Virus record (IMG/VR): IMGVR_UViG_3300032069_000024
Span: 1-39,935 of that record
Strand: one strand, 5' to 3'
DNA length: 39,935 nucleotides
From: a virus
Below the pieces are notes generated by a model, which saw only the letters and a list, made by a program, of their open reading frames with translations, ran no database searches and was not told the DNA's origin. A program made the translations under genes and the position numbers. Shown here piece by piece: positions 12,365 through 20,575 of the stretch (positions are counted from its first letter, which is position 1; every line of letters begins with the position of its first letter).

Positions 12365-12696
12365 GCAAAAAAATTATTCCTCTTGCAGGGATGGTGCTCG
12401 TCGAGGACGAAGAAGAAAAACTTTCAAGCGGAATTGTATTGGCGGAAGAAAAGGATAAGCAGTCGCAGGTTGGGAAGGTGGTTGATCACACATCCATAAA
12501 AGAAGAAGGAGTCAGACAATTATTAGAAGCTGGATACCAGTTAACTTTACAAGATAATTATGATTTCTACAAAAGTAATCAAATAAAAATCGGTGATACC
12601 ATCATCTACAAAAAATACTCTGCTAGCGAAGTAGAATTGGAAGGTAAAAAATATCGGATTGTGGCTTTCCAGGACATTATTGGTATAATAAAATAA
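12361..12696 (+). CDS. groES: Phage GroES co-chaperonin (111 aa)
   Basis: Start GTG 12361, 5 nt after AGGAGG. The GroES pattern is clear: an N-terminal strand with PLAGMVLVEDEEE, the flexible mobile loop (about 17-31, with the SSGIVLAEE contact that binds GroEL), and the C-terminal signature GDTIIYKKYSASEVELEGKKYRIV. The region between, about residues 43-75, is longer than in the 97-residue E. coli protein (roughly 15 extra residues in the roof area). T4 gp31 has a comparable enlargement that makes room for the capsid protein; the same purpose here is inference. groEL follows 21 bases later. Confidence 0.95.
   Translation: MSKKIIPLAGMVLVEDEEEKLSSGIVLAEEKDKQSQVGKVVDHTSIKEEGVRQLLEAGYQLTLQDNYDFYKSNQIKIGDTIIYKKYSASEVELEGKKYRIVAFQDIIGIIK
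12681..12689 (+). promoter_or_regulatory. Extended -10 promoter inside the groES end, for groEL
   Basis: TGGTATAAT (hexamer 12684-12689) lies in the last codons of groES, with the SD AGAAAGGA and ATG 12718 downstream. A separate groEL start would let GroEL be made in excess of GroES. A gene-specific role cannot be proved from sequence. Confidence 0.5.
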
Positions 12697-12717
12697 GAAT
12701 AGAAAGGAACATTTCAA

Positions 12718-14391
12718 ATGTCCAAAGAACTTTTGTTTGATCTTAAGGCACGAGAAAAACTATTAGTAGGAACTGGAAAAGTTTGCCGCGTAGTTGGGTC
12801 TACTCTAGGTCCCAAAGCGGCCAATGTTGCTATTGAGAGACCATTCGGATCGCCGAGCATCCTCCACGATGGGGTTAGCTGTGCAAAGGAGATAGATTTA
12901 GATGACTCGTTTGAGAACTTAGGAGCTCAACTTATCAAGGAAGCCGCCCAGAAGACTAATGACAATTCGGGAGACGGAACTACCACCGCGACAATTCTAA
13001 CTCATGCGATCGCTTCTGAGGCGATCAAAAACATCGCCGCCGGCTCTAACGCGATGATGTTGCGCAAGGGCATCGAGATGGCGGTGAAAGATATTGTGAC
13101 CGCCCTGAAGAATATGTCGCAGAAGATTAAAACCAACGAGGAGATAAAGCAGATCGCCACCATCAGCGCCCAAGACGAGACCATCGGCTCCCTCATCGCC
13201 GGGGCGATTGAGAAGCTGGGCAAGGATTGTGTGATTGCGGTTGAGGAGTCAAACACGGTCGGGATGAACGTCGAATACAAAGAGGGCATGCAGTTTGACA
13301 AGGGTTGGATCTCGCCGTATTTAATCACCAACCCCCAGACAATGGAAGCGATAATTGACGAACCATATATAGTAATCACGGACGCTAAACTTACCACTAA
13401 CACACAATTTATGGAGTGGGCGAGATACTTAGAGAATCTTTATACTACCGATAAAAGAAAAGAGAACCCGAACGCCCCGGTGCAGATGCCGAAGAACATC
13501 GTCTTTATTGTCGGTGAAGTCTCTGGTATTGCTTTAGGTTCTATAATTCAAAACAAAATTCAAGGATTCTTTAACGTCTTGGCGGTTCAGGCTCCTCAAC
13601 ATGGCGACAAACAAAAAGAATTCTTACAGGACTTGGCGATTGTTACCGGCGGAACTTTTATTTCCGAGGAGACGGGCGGTTCTTTAGCGACGATGAAGTT
13701 AGAAGATTATGGCCACGCCAAAAAGGTGGTCTCAACTAAAGACAGCACAATGGTTATTAGCGGCGAAGGCAACAAGGAAGATATTAAAAAAAGAGTTGAG
13801 CAATTGGAGCATATTCTATCTTCAGATGACACTTCGGAATTTGAGAAGGAAAACTTAAAAGAGCGAATAGCTAAACTGACTTCCGGGATTGCGGTTATCA
13901 ATGTCGGCGCGCCTTCAGAGATGGAGATGAGAGAGAAGAAAGAACGCTGTATTGACGCTATTGAGGCGACTAAAGCGGCGATCGAAGAAGGTATCGTGCC
14001 GGGTGGTGAAGTGGCTTATTTATATGCATCTAAAAGAATAGAAACCGCACCAGGTAATGAACGAGATATAATGACAGGTTATGAATTAGTATTTAAAGCC
14101 ATCAAAAAACCATTCCAGACGCTTATGTCTAATTCGGGATATGATGCTGGACAGATGTTAGAAAAGATTGAGCAGGCACAATTCGCCGACGAGGTTAAAA
14201 ACATCGGTATTGACGTGATTGACGGTCAGATTAAGGATATGGTCAAGGCCGGTATTATTGATCCAGTGAAAGTCAGTAGGACTGCCTTAGAAAATGCGGC
14301 CTCCTGTGCGGCTTCAATTTTAACTACTAATTCTTTGGTGGTTACCAAGAAGGAAAAAGAAGATGGACGAGATACGCCGTCTCAACCATGA
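12718..14391 (+). CDS. groEL: Phage GroEL chaperonin (557 aa)
   Basis: A full-length group I chaperonin. Catalytic and ATP-site residues are kept: D51 (LHDGVSC), the phosphate loop GDGTTTAT (85-92) and D413 in RCIDAIEATKAA (E. coli D52, D87, D398). The apical domain (about 190-375) carries about 16 extra residues (near 240-258, including a Lys/Glu/Asn/Pro stretch) beside the helix that binds substrate and GroES. The usual GGG near residue 430 is GGE, and the GGM-rich tail is missing. ATP-driven rings fold proteins in a closed chamber with GroES. It is encoded within the early-to-packaging transition, so phage coat, portal or large internal proteins are likely clients. Its last bases overlap the next gene. 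Confidence 0.97.
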   Translation: MSKELLFDLKAREKLLVGTGKVCRVVGSTLGPKAANVAIERPFGSPSILHDGVSCAKEIDLDDSFENLGAQLIKEAAQKTNDNSGDGTTTATILTHAIASEAIKNIAAGSNAMMLRKGIEMAVKDIVTALKNMSQKIKTNEEIKQIATISAQDETIGSLIAGAIEKLGKDCVIAVEESNTVGMNVEYKEGMQFDKGWISPYLITNPQTMEAIIDEPYIVITDAKLTTNTQFMEWARYLENLYTTDKRKENPNAPVQMPKNIVFIVGEVSGIALGSIIQNKIQGFFNVLAVQAPQHGDKQKEFLQDLAIVTGGTFISEETGGSLATMKLEDYGHAKKVVSTKDSTMVISGEGNKEDIKKRVEQLEHILSSDDTSEFEKENLKERIAKLTSGIAVINVGAPSEMEMREKKERCIDAIEATKAAIEEGIVPGGEVAYLYASKRIETAPGNERDIMTGYELVFKAIKKPFQTLMSNSGYDAGQMLEKIEQAQFADEVKNIGIDVIDGQIKDMVKAGIIDPVKVSRTALENAASCAASILTTNSLVVTKKEKEDGRDTPSQP

Positions 14392-14557
14392 GTTTGATAT
14401 TAGGCCTATAAGGAAGATATTAAAGTTGCCCTGTGGTTGCACGTCGGTGGAAATTCTGAGGCCGCAGGATACTTATATCGTCTGCCCAGTTTGCTTCAAA
14501 AAATATCTCTTAACATATTCAAAGATTGGCAAGCATAAAATAGAAGGAGAATTATGA
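14363..14557 (+). CDS. Zinc-ribbon microprotein (64 aa)
   Basis: It starts inside groEL (overlap 29 bases) after AAGGAAAAAGA. Cys pairs at LPCGCTS (C24, C26) and CPVC (C41-x2-C44) suggest a small zinc site. The Lys-rich tail could bind nucleic acid. It has no match I can name. Confidence 0.6.
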   Translation: MDEIRRLNHEFDIRPIRKILKLPCGCTSVEILRPQDTYIVCPVCFKKYLLTYSKIGKHKIEGEL

Positions 14558-14676
14558 GTTTAGAACAGGCCAAGAAAAAAGCATGGAGAGATTGGTATTT
14601 AAGCATCGGGGCTTACTTAGTAGCTTTAGGAGTATTTATATGGCTTATTTACTCGTTGGTTCGCTCCTTACGCTGA
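14554..14676 (+). CDS. Tiny single-span membrane protein (40 aa)
   Basis: SD AGAAGGAGAA; the ATG overlaps the previous stop by 4 bases. A basic N-terminus (LEQAKKKAWRD) leads into one hydrophobic helix (residues 15-35) and a basic end. It overlaps the next membrane protein by 37 bases, and the two could act as a pair. Function unknown. Confidence 0.55.
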   Translation: MSLEQAKKKAWRDWYLSIGAYLVALGVFIWLIYSLVRSLR

Positions 14677-14864
14677 TTAATTTGTTGATTGGTGGTGTGG
14701 TTGGTTATTTGGTTGGCTCTAAAAAATTAGAGAAAAAGATGGAGCAGATTAAAAGTAAGTTCAAACCTCCACCAACTGAATCTGGCCCGGTAAAGCCCTA
14801 TACTCCAGAAGAGAAGGAAGAGTTAGATAATCCAGAACGACAACGATTCAAGGAATTGTTATGA
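14640..14864 (+). CDS. Membrane protein with coiled tail (74 aa)
   Basis: I chose ATG 14640 because TTAGGAG lies about 7 nt upstream; the longer in-frame reading from 14583 has no ribosome site. Residues 2-27 form one hydrophobic segment (AYLLVGSLLTLINLLIGGVV), followed by a Lys-rich helix and a Pro/Glu-rich tail. Function unknown. Confidence 0.6.
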   Translation: MAYLLVGSLLTLINLLIGGVVGYLVGSKKLEKKMEQIKSKFKPPPTESGPVKPYTPEEKEELDNPERQRFKELL

Positions 14865-15223
14865 AATGTCACACTTGTGGTCATATCTCATCACACATAA
14901 GAGTTGATTCAGATGGCAAGGAGAGTTGCCATAATTGCGGCGGGTTCTCTGAAGCTGGCGGTACTTCAACTGATGGCTTATTGACACGAAACAGCTTCCG
15001 TGTCCGCAGAGATTCAATTATGAATGAAGGCGACACTTTACCACCGCACGAATATGATAAGCACGAGAGGAAAATAAAGCCACGAGAGGACTTTATTAAA
15101 CGATTCCCCAACCGAGTCAGCGATACCTATAATCAAAAAGAATTAGATAGAGCAGGCTATAAGAAATTAAAGATAGATAAGCCAAAACCTAAAGCAGAAA
15201 GCGAGGAAATAATTGCCACTTAA
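14861..15223 (+). CDS. Zinc-ribbon protein (120 aa)
   Basis: N-terminal zinc ribbon: C3-x2-C6 and C23-x2-C26 (KCHTCG, SCHNCG). The rest is charged, with conserved-looking R-R-D-S near 48-52 and DFIKRFPNRVSDTY near 76-90, then a Lys/Pro tail. Proteins of this layout are common near phage packaging genes; the role is unknown. Its last codons are part of a 10-base repeat that flanks the next gene. Confidence 0.65.
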   Translation: MKCHTCGHISSHIRVDSDGKESCHNCGGFSEAGGTSTDGLLTRNSFRVRRDSIMNEGDTLPPHEYDKHERKIKPREDFIKRFPNRVSDTYNQKELDRAGYKKLKIDKPKPKAESEEIIAT

Positions 15224-15467
15224 ATGGATTGATATAATTGGAAAATCACAATTACAAAGAATAAAAGACAATCCCGAGGAAATAATTATTTTGAAAACTA
15301 TCTTTGATAATAGACCAGTATTATATTTAATATTGAGTCAAGAATTAGGAGAAGAGATTAATGATTGTTTAAAATTGAGTATAAAAAATAAAAAAGATTT
15401 CTTGTTTATTTCTATTGATAATTTTTTAGTAATAAATAGCAGGAAGAAAGTATTAAATGCCACTTAA
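15213..15467 (+). CDS. Small AT-rich protein (84 aa), probable insertion
   Basis: Start TTG 15213 (SD GCGAGG), 84 residues, rich in Ile, Leu, Lys and Asn: IIILKTIFDNRPVLYLILSQELGEEINDCLKL. The DNA is clearly more AT-rich than both neighbours. It lies precisely between two copies of TGCCACTTAA, and both its own end and that of the preceding gene are built from that repeat. No family is recognised. Confidence 0.6.
   Translation: MPLKWIDIIGKSQLQRIKDNPEEIIILKTIFDNRPVLYLILSQELGEEINDCLKLSIKNKKDFLFISIDNFLVINSRKKVLNAT
15214..15467 (+). repeat. 10-bp direct repeats flanking the 15213 gene
   Basis: TGCCACTTAA occurs at 15214-15223 and 15458-15467, 244 bp apart. Removing one copy and the DNA between would join the zinc-ribbon gene directly to the gene at 15457 with its start overlap intact, so the segment looks like a recent gain or duplication by short-homology recombination. 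Confidence 0.7.
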
Positions 15468-15693
15468 TAAGGAAGAATTTTTAAATCAGCACATCGATGA
15501 CCTACAAAAACAAATCTGGCTATTAGAGATAAGCCGGGATATTCTTGCAGAGCCAATTAGAAGAACTAATGATAAGAAACAGCAAGACGAGTTGATTGAA
15601 CTCCAAAACCAATTTATTGCACAAATCAAAGGCAACGAGCAACGTATTCAATATATTAGGAAGGTTATCAGTTTACGGGAGAAGATCCAATAA
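15457..15693 (+). CDS. Coiled-coil protein (78 aa)
   Basis: ATG 15457, start overlapping the repeat seam. Nearly the whole product is a heptad-like helix rich in Gln, Glu, Ile and Leu (QKQIWLLEISRDIL, IELQNQFIAQIKGNEQRIQYI). It probably forms a coiled-coil dimer or trimer. It lies between small unknown genes and the small terminase; a packaging or head accessory role is possible. Confidence 0.6.
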   Translation: MPLNKEEFLNQHIDDLQKQIWLLEISRDILAEPIRRTNDKKQQDELIELQNQFIAQIKGNEQRIQYIRKVISLREKIQ

Positions 15694-15732
15694 GACAAAG
15701 TGATAATAAAAAATGGACGGAGGTGAGTAAAA

Positions 15733-15972
15733 ATGAAAAGACCTAAATTATGGGAACGATTTGAACAATTATTAAACAAAGAGGTTAGACTTATTGAAGT
15801 ATCAGATGATGAATGGATTGAGCATTTCTATTTGCTTACGCCTATAGTCCAGAAAGATTATATCCTTAGAGGATTTTATGTTTACAAAGATGGTAGAAAA
15901 GCAATGACATATAAAGGAATTCCAGTAGTATTAAAACAAGAAAAAAAGAAATGCGATCATGAAATACAATAA
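15733..15972 (+). CDS. Unknown small protein (79 aa)
   Basis: A strong SD, GGAGGTGAG, lies about 6 nt before ATG 15733. The product is beta-rich and charged (DDEWIEHFYLL, then an ILRGFYVYKDGRKAM hairpin) ending in a Lys/Glu tail. It overlaps the small terminase start by 14 bases. No family recognised. Confidence 0.65.
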   Translation: MKRPKLWERFEQLLNKEVRLIEVSDDEWIEHFYLLTPIVQKDYILRGFYVYKDGRKAMTYKGIPVVLKQEKKKCDHEIQ

Positions 15973-16357
15973 AGAAGCCGTTGAAGCCTACATCAAAAAT
16001 GATATCAAAAAACTCGAAGAATACACCGCCAAAAAAGAGCCGATCATAGTGATACTTGGGCATATACAGAGGGGCAACTTCTATAACCATGCGTGCCAGT
16101 TGGCTAGAGTATCGGTAACTCAATTCGACGTATGGAAACGGAGGAAAGCGTCATTTGCGTTAGCAGTTGACCTTGCAGACGCAAAAGCAATAGATGAATT
16201 GAGGGGAATTATTAAGGAGCATGCTACTAACGAATGGACAGCGGCAAGATATTTATTATCAGTTAAGGATAGGAGATATCGTGAATCAAGTGAGGTTGAT
16301 GTTGAAGGCAGATTGGAGATGGTTCATATTTACAAGCCGAAAGTTGAGAATAAATAA
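15959..16357 (+). CDS. terS: Terminase small subunit (132 aa)
   Basis: Directly upstream of the large terminase, with TAATG overlap. The N-terminal third is helical and binds DNA; a helix-turn-helix can be read at about residues 42-62 (FYNHACQLARVSVTQFDVWKR), followed by a helical core with ALAVDLADAKAIDELR and NEWTAARYLLSVKDRRYRE, which is typical of small terminases that assemble into rings and recognise the packaging site. Assignment is by the helix-turn-helix pattern plus position. Confidence 0.8.
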   Translation: MKYNKEAVEAYIKNDIKKLEEYTAKKEPIIVILGHIQRGNFYNHACQLARVSVTQFDVWKRRKASFALAVDLADAKAIDELRGIIKEHATNEWTAARYLLSVKDRRYRESSEVDVEGRLEMVHIYKPKVENK

Positions 16358-17808
16358 TGGAATGGAAGCCGTTTCCCAAACAAGAGGTAGCTCTCAACAG
16401 CACCGCTTTTGAAACTCTTTTTGGTGGCAGTCGCGGACCTGGCAAGACCGATGCCGGGATGGTATGGCTTTTGGGGCCGGAGTATCAGCCGGGCAAACTG
16501 TATATTCAGCACCCGCGATATAGAGCACTCGTTTTAAGAAAAAACTACGATGATTTGGTTGACTGGCTCGATCGGGCGGAGTATATGTATGAAGCTTACG
16601 GCGCTCAAATAGCCGGTCTGCCAGCAGTGGTCAGGTGGCCTTCAGGGGCTATTTTTAGAACCGGGCACTTAAAAGACCGGCGGTCTTATGAGAAGTATTT
16701 AGGCCACGAATACCAGCGGATCTTGATTGAGGAACTGACGCTTATTCCGCAGGAGCGATATTATATTCAGGTTCTGGGTTCCTGCCGGTCAACCTTTACG
16801 GATTTGATCCCGAAGATATTCAATACTTCTAACCCGGATGGTGCCGGGCACGCCTGGGTCAAACGGCGCTTTATCGATCCGGCGCCGTGGGGGAAGGAAT
16901 TTATTGGCGCTGACACCGGCAGGACGCGGATATTCATCCCGGCGACGATCGAGGACAACCCGATTCTTCAACAAAAAGACCCCGGTTATGTTTCTTATCT
17001 TAACGGTCTCAAGGTTACTGATCCCGAACTTTACAAGGCTTGGCGGCTGGGCGACTGGAATATTTTCATCGGCCAGGTTTTTCGGGAATTTCTCAATAGT
17101 GTTCATGTTATCCCAAAGCCAGAAATTCCTCTGGATAGATGCAAGCGAATCATCACCTTTGACTGGGGATACAACGCCCCGGGCTGCGCTCTGTGGCTGG
17201 CCGTGGCTCCGGAAGATAGATTCGGTATTCAGCGAGTCTATTGTTATCGTGAACTTTATCAGAACCAAAAGACTCCTGAAGAGTGGGCAGACGAGATAAA
17301 CGTTTTCGCTTCAATTGAACCGACCGAATATTTAGTCTTGCCGCGGGACTGCTACGCCTCTGATAAAGGTGAACGCTCAATTGCCTCTATCTTTCAAAGC
17401 AAGATTAAGACGAGGATAGTCGAGGGAGAGTCGCTAACACGGACAGCGCGGCTGAATCGTCAAGCGGTTACTCATCAGTTCTTAGCGAACGTCCGGGATG
17501 GACGACCGAATCTTTTGATTTTGGAGCGCTGTCAGAATCTGATTAGGACCTTGCCTGAATTGGTGTATGATGAGGTTGATCAGGAGTTGGTGGACACAGA
17601 AGGCGAGGATCACGCGTTCGACAGCCTAGGCATGGGACTGCGGTTTATCAAACAAAAATATCATCTTCTGTCTGGGCCGGTGAGGCCAGTGACGGGGCGA
17701 CCCGGCGAAGGCTTGACGGTGACTAAATCTGGAGAACTTAGAGCCCCTGACTTTTGGGAAGAATTTAAATATCGTCAAACAAAACGTGGTATGCCGGAGA
17801 ATAAGTGA
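16357..17808 (+). CDS. terL: Terminase large subunit (483 aa)
   Basis: ATPase domain: Walker A GGSRGPGKT (23-31) and Walker B RILIEE (121-126), with a coupling-type SNPDG segment near residue 160. Nuclease domain: RNase H-like, first Asp in ITFDWGYNAPGC (about residue 268), further acidic residues in YASDKGER (about 330) and DTEGEDHAFDSLGMGL (about 412-427). It cuts and pumps DNA into the prohead. Start at ATG 16357 overlaps the small-terminase stop. The stop is followed directly by TGATATAAT. Confidence 0.97.
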   Translation: MEWKPFPKQEVALNSTAFETLFGGSRGPGKTDAGMVWLLGPEYQPGKLYIQHPRYRALVLRKNYDDLVDWLDRAEYMYEAYGAQIAGLPAVVRWPSGAIFRTGHLKDRRSYEKYLGHEYQRILIEELTLIPQERYYIQVLGSCRSTFTDLIPKIFNTSNPDGAGHAWVKRRFIDPAPWGKEFIGADTGRTRIFIPATIEDNPILQQKDPGYVSYLNGLKVTDPELYKAWRLGDWNIFIGQVFREFLNSVHVIPKPEIPLDRCKRIITFDWGYNAPGCALWLAVAPEDRFGIQRVYCYRELYQNQKTPEEWADEINVFASIEPTEYLVLPRDCYASDKGERSIASIFQSKIKTRIVEGESLTRTARLNRQAVTHQFLANVRDGRPNLLILERCQNLIRTLPELVYDEVDQELVDTEGEDHAFDSLGMGLRFIKQKYHLLSGPVRPVTGRPGEGLTVTKSGELRAPDFWEEFKYRQTKRGMPENK

Positions 17809-17814
17809 TATAAT
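17806..17814 (+). promoter_or_regulatory. Extended -10 with leaderless ATG at 17821
   Basis: TGATATAAT (hexamer 17809-17814), overlapping the terminase stop codon; the ATG at 17821 is 6 nt later with no ribosome site, so the transcript is probably leaderless. Confidence 0.7.
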
Positions 17815-17820
17815 AAAATT

Positions 17821-18141
17821 ATGATGATGGTACCCGCCGCTTTTAAGACAAAAGTGCCAGAGATATCAGTTTGGTTAGATGACAATATTGCCGACGAAAA
17901 GATATTGAAAAAGTTTCATTGTGTTGTTTGCGGCAAGACGGTCTTTGAATATTATTCTGATATTGATATTATCATCGCTGGTAAGCATCTTCAAAAGAGA
18001 CCAAAAGTGATTCAATGTAATAATATAGTCATTATGGATTCAGTCACCCAACAAGTTGTTAATGTAACCACTGAAGATTACAACGCCAATCGTAATCGAT
18101 ATTTTAAGATTAAGTGCCGAACGAAATATTGGATTAGCTGA
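17821..18141 (+). CDS. Unknown zinc-ribbon-like protein between terminase and portal (106 aa)
   Basis: It begins MMMVPAAF; three consecutive Met codons, first 6 nt behind the -10. One Cys pair (CVVCGK, about residues 33-38) and two more Cys (about residues 66 and 98) may bind zinc; the rest is beta-rich. Such small proteins lie next to portal genes in some phages, but I cannot name a family. The leaderless start differs from the SD-led portal gene that follows. Confidence 0.65.
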   Translation: MMMVPAAFKTKVPEISVWLDDNIADEKILKKFHCVVCGKTVFEYYSDIDIIIAGKHLQKRPKVIQCNNIVIMDSVTQQVVNVTTEDYNANRNRYFKIKCRTKYWIS

Positions 18142-18152
18142 AGGAGAATTAT

Positions 18153-20258
18153 ATGGATCAACCAACTCCAAAACCCACCGAAGAATTAAGAAAAGAAGAA
18201 GCTTCTCTTATTCATCCTTCGCTGAAGCTTGATATTGAAGATAACCTTTTGGTTAGACTGATTGAGACAAGAATCAAAGCCGATGACGAATTCTATAACG
18301 GCCGGCTTAAATTAGACAAGCGTCGCAAAAGAATGAATGATTTTTGGTTAGGTAAGCAGATAGACGAATCGCAGCTTGATTTAAGTTGGCAGATTCCTTA
18401 TGTCGATAATATCATCTGGCGAGATTTAGAGACTCGGATTGGCATCGCCGCTGCGCGACTGCCAGAGATAATTGTTATTCCGCCGAGTGATGATCCAACC
18501 ACCAGAGAGCGCGCCAAGAAGGTTGAGGACGGTTTGACTATCAGAGTTCTAAACGATGATATCAGACGTTTAGTCAAAGACGGTATCCGCGATAACCACC
18601 TTAATTTCACCGGTGTTATCAAAATTCCCTGGGACCCCAATAGGGGAGAGAACGGCGATTTTGTTTTTGAGAAAATTGATCCCAGAAAAATTGGCATGGA
18701 TCACACCGCCACAATTCCCCATGATGGCTATACCGCCGACAATATGGAATTAATTTATGAATGGATTGAGGAGCCGGTAGGCGTGGTGATGGCTAAGTTC
18801 CCCGACAAGAGAGAAGAACTTAAAAAGAGATTAAAAATCATCTTAGGCACCACTCAACAGATGGCGGCGAAAATGCGCTATTTGGAAGTTTGGTTTACGT
18901 GGTTTGATAAGGACGGCACGCGGCAGGAAGGCGTCTGTTGGAAGTATAAGAATATGATTTTAGATAAAGCCAAAAATCCATATTATGACTGGGAAGGCGT
19001 GGAAAAGCCGACCCAAGATGAGAACGGTCTGCCAATCACGAAAACGGTTTATCAAAACTTCTTTGAACGGCCGCGCAAGCCCTATATTTTCTTTACTCAT
19101 CAGAACTTAGGCAATTCGCCAATAGATGATACGACCGCGGTGGAGCAGGCAATTCCAATCCAGCGCAATACCAATAAGCGGGGCCGGCAGATCACCGAGA
19201 TTGCCGACAACGCCGTGCCTAAGAAAGTCTTTAACGGCAATTTTATTACCAAAGAAGAAGCCCGGCGGGTTTCTCAAGACCCTGGCGAACATGTTTGGTT
19301 AGATGGATCGGGTGGTAATTTAGATGATGTTCGAAAAGCTTTTGGAACGATCGAATCTGCTCCGCCTTCGCCAATGCTCTATGACGATTTAATTGCTAAT
19401 CGCGGCGAGATTGATTCAATGTTTTCTACTCATTCAACCACGCGCGGCGAGACACAACCTCAACAATCGGGCATTGCCAAACAGATCACCCGTGAAGGCG
19501 ATTTAACTATTTCAGATGACCTGGTAGAGACGATGGTCGTCAGGGTCATCTCCGAGATGGCTGGTTGGGCCTTGCAGATGATGAAGACGATGTATAATAA
19601 GGAACACTATCTTCGGTCGATGGGTAAGGACGGCGAGATGGTCTCCTTGTCGCTGGCGCAAGATAGTATTGACGAAGGCATTTCGCTCAAAGTTAAAGCT
19701 TCTACTATTGATAAAGTTAGACGACGTGGAGAAGCAATGGAATTAGCCACTTCCAAGAGCATTGATCCTTTAACGCTTTTTGAGGACATGGATGTGCCCA
19801 ATCCCAAAGAGCGAGCTCAAAGACTAATTGCTTTCATGCGCGGGGAGATGGATGGCTATGCGGCTTATGAGCAGGTTACAGGACTTGCCGGGGGCAAAGA
19901 AGGCGCTCCACAGGGGCAGCCAGGGGCTCCTGGATTGACTGCTGCTCAAGCCCAGCAAGATATTCAGTCTCTTATGGCTGGTCAGCCGGTCGAACCGCAA
20001 GGGATGCCGACCGCCGAATATGTCCAGGCCTTTATGGACTTTTCTAATTCAGGTCAGTTAGAGCAGTTGCCGCCAGAAGTCCATCAGAACTTCCTACAAT
20101 ATATCCAGAAGCTCAAGGCGATGATTGCTCAGCAAGCGGGAGGACAAGTAGGAGTCCCCACAGCCGCTCCGCCTTCCGCTCCAATGACTGCTCAACCACC
20201 AGCTACGACTATGACGCCTGCCGTTCCCGAAGGTGGAAGCCCGCAACCAACAATTTGA
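18153..20258 (+). CDS. Portal protein (701 aa)
   Basis: SD AAGGAG. The core (about 25-480) fits a large podovirus-type portal: the N-terminal helical clip/stem region, a conserved DFWLGKQIDES segment, IPYVDNIIWRDLETRIG, an ECxxx-like strand with KIPWDPNRGENGDFVFEKIDP (about 150-175), and ERPRKPYIFFTHQNLG in the wing. The C-terminal 110 residues (after about 585) are low-complexity Gln/Pro/Ala. The portal is a dodecamer at one capsid vertex through which the DNA passes. It follows the terminase block and precedes scaffold and coat, the usual order. At 701 residues it is longer than most siphovirus portals. Confidence 0.9.
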   Translation: MDQPTPKPTEELRKEEASLIHPSLKLDIEDNLLVRLIETRIKADDEFYNGRLKLDKRRKRMNDFWLGKQIDESQLDLSWQIPYVDNIIWRDLETRIGIAAARLPEIIVIPPSDDPTTRERAKKVEDGLTIRVLNDDIRRLVKDGIRDNHLNFTGVIKIPWDPNRGENGDFVFEKIDPRKIGMDHTATIPHDGYTADNMELIYEWIEEPVGVVMAKFPDKREELKKRLKIILGTTQQMAAKMRYLEVWFTWFDKDGTRQEGVCWKYKNMILDKAKNPYYDWEGVEKPTQDENGLPITKTVYQNFFERPRKPYIFFTHQNLGNSPIDDTTAVEQAIPIQRNTNKRGRQITEIADNAVPKKVFNGNFITKEEARRVSQDPGEHVWLDGSGGNLDDVRKAFGTIESAPPSPMLYDDLIANRGEIDSMFSTHSTTRGETQPQQSGIAKQITREGDLTISDDLVETMVVRVISEMAGWALQMMKTMYNKEHYLRSMGKDGEMVSLSLAQDSIDEGISLKVKASTIDKVRRRGEAMELATSKSIDPLTLFEDMDVPNPKERAQRLIAFMRGEMDGYAAYEQVTGLAGGKEGAPQGQPGAPGLTAAQAQQDIQSLMAGQPVEPQGMPTAEYVQAFMDFSNSGQLEQLPPEVHQNFLQYIQKLKAMIAQQAGGQVGVPTAAPPSAPMTAQPPATTMTPAVPEGGSPQPTI

Positions 20259-20263
20259 TTTTG

Positions 20264-20272
20264 TGATATAAT
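20264..20272 (+). promoter_or_regulatory. Extended -10 with leaderless ATG at 20279
   Basis: TGATATAAT (hexamer 20267-20272), then AAAAAT and ATG 20279; no ribosome site. The same 6-nt spacing as at 7325, 11754, 17821 and 26569. Confidence 0.7.
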
Positions 20273-20278
20273 AAAAAT

Positions 20279-20575
20279 ATGAGCATATTAGATTGGTTTA
20301 AGAAACAACCTAAAAGAGATACTGAAGTTGATAGTCAGCGATTCAAGGTTGATACTCGTCTTCCTGTCCGGGACACCGGCGCTGATTGGAAAAGTTTTTA
20401 TGTCAGCAAGGTCAAGAGCGGCTGGACGCCATATGGATGGAAGCGCGATAAGTCAGGTGATATCAAAAAAAAGATGTTTTATGTTCCAAACCCCAAAAAG
20501 CAAAAAGAGGAGCGAGAACAATTAAAAACAGAATACTTACAATATTTGTCCGGAAAATATGGACAGGAGGCATGA
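20279..20575 (+). CDS. Unknown small head-region protein (98 aa)
   Basis: Leaderless start, basic and short. Conserved-looking parts are LDWFKKQPKRDT at the start and WTPYGWKRDKSGDIKKKMFYVPN in the middle, which suggest a small beta hairpin; the end is a Lys/Glu helix. Its position between portal and scaffold suggests a minor head or assembly protein. No family recognised. Confidence 0.65.
   Translation: MSILDWFKKQPKRDTEVDSQRFKVDTRLPVRDTGADWKSFYVSKVKSGWTPYGWKRDKSGDIKKKMFYVPNPKKQKEEREQLKTEYLQYLSGKYGQEA

Noticed and set aside
16838-17299. Long out-of-frame ORF inside the terminase gene
   Set aside because: It is Arg/Ser-rich noise of the second frame in a strongly coding GC-rich gene with no start signal.
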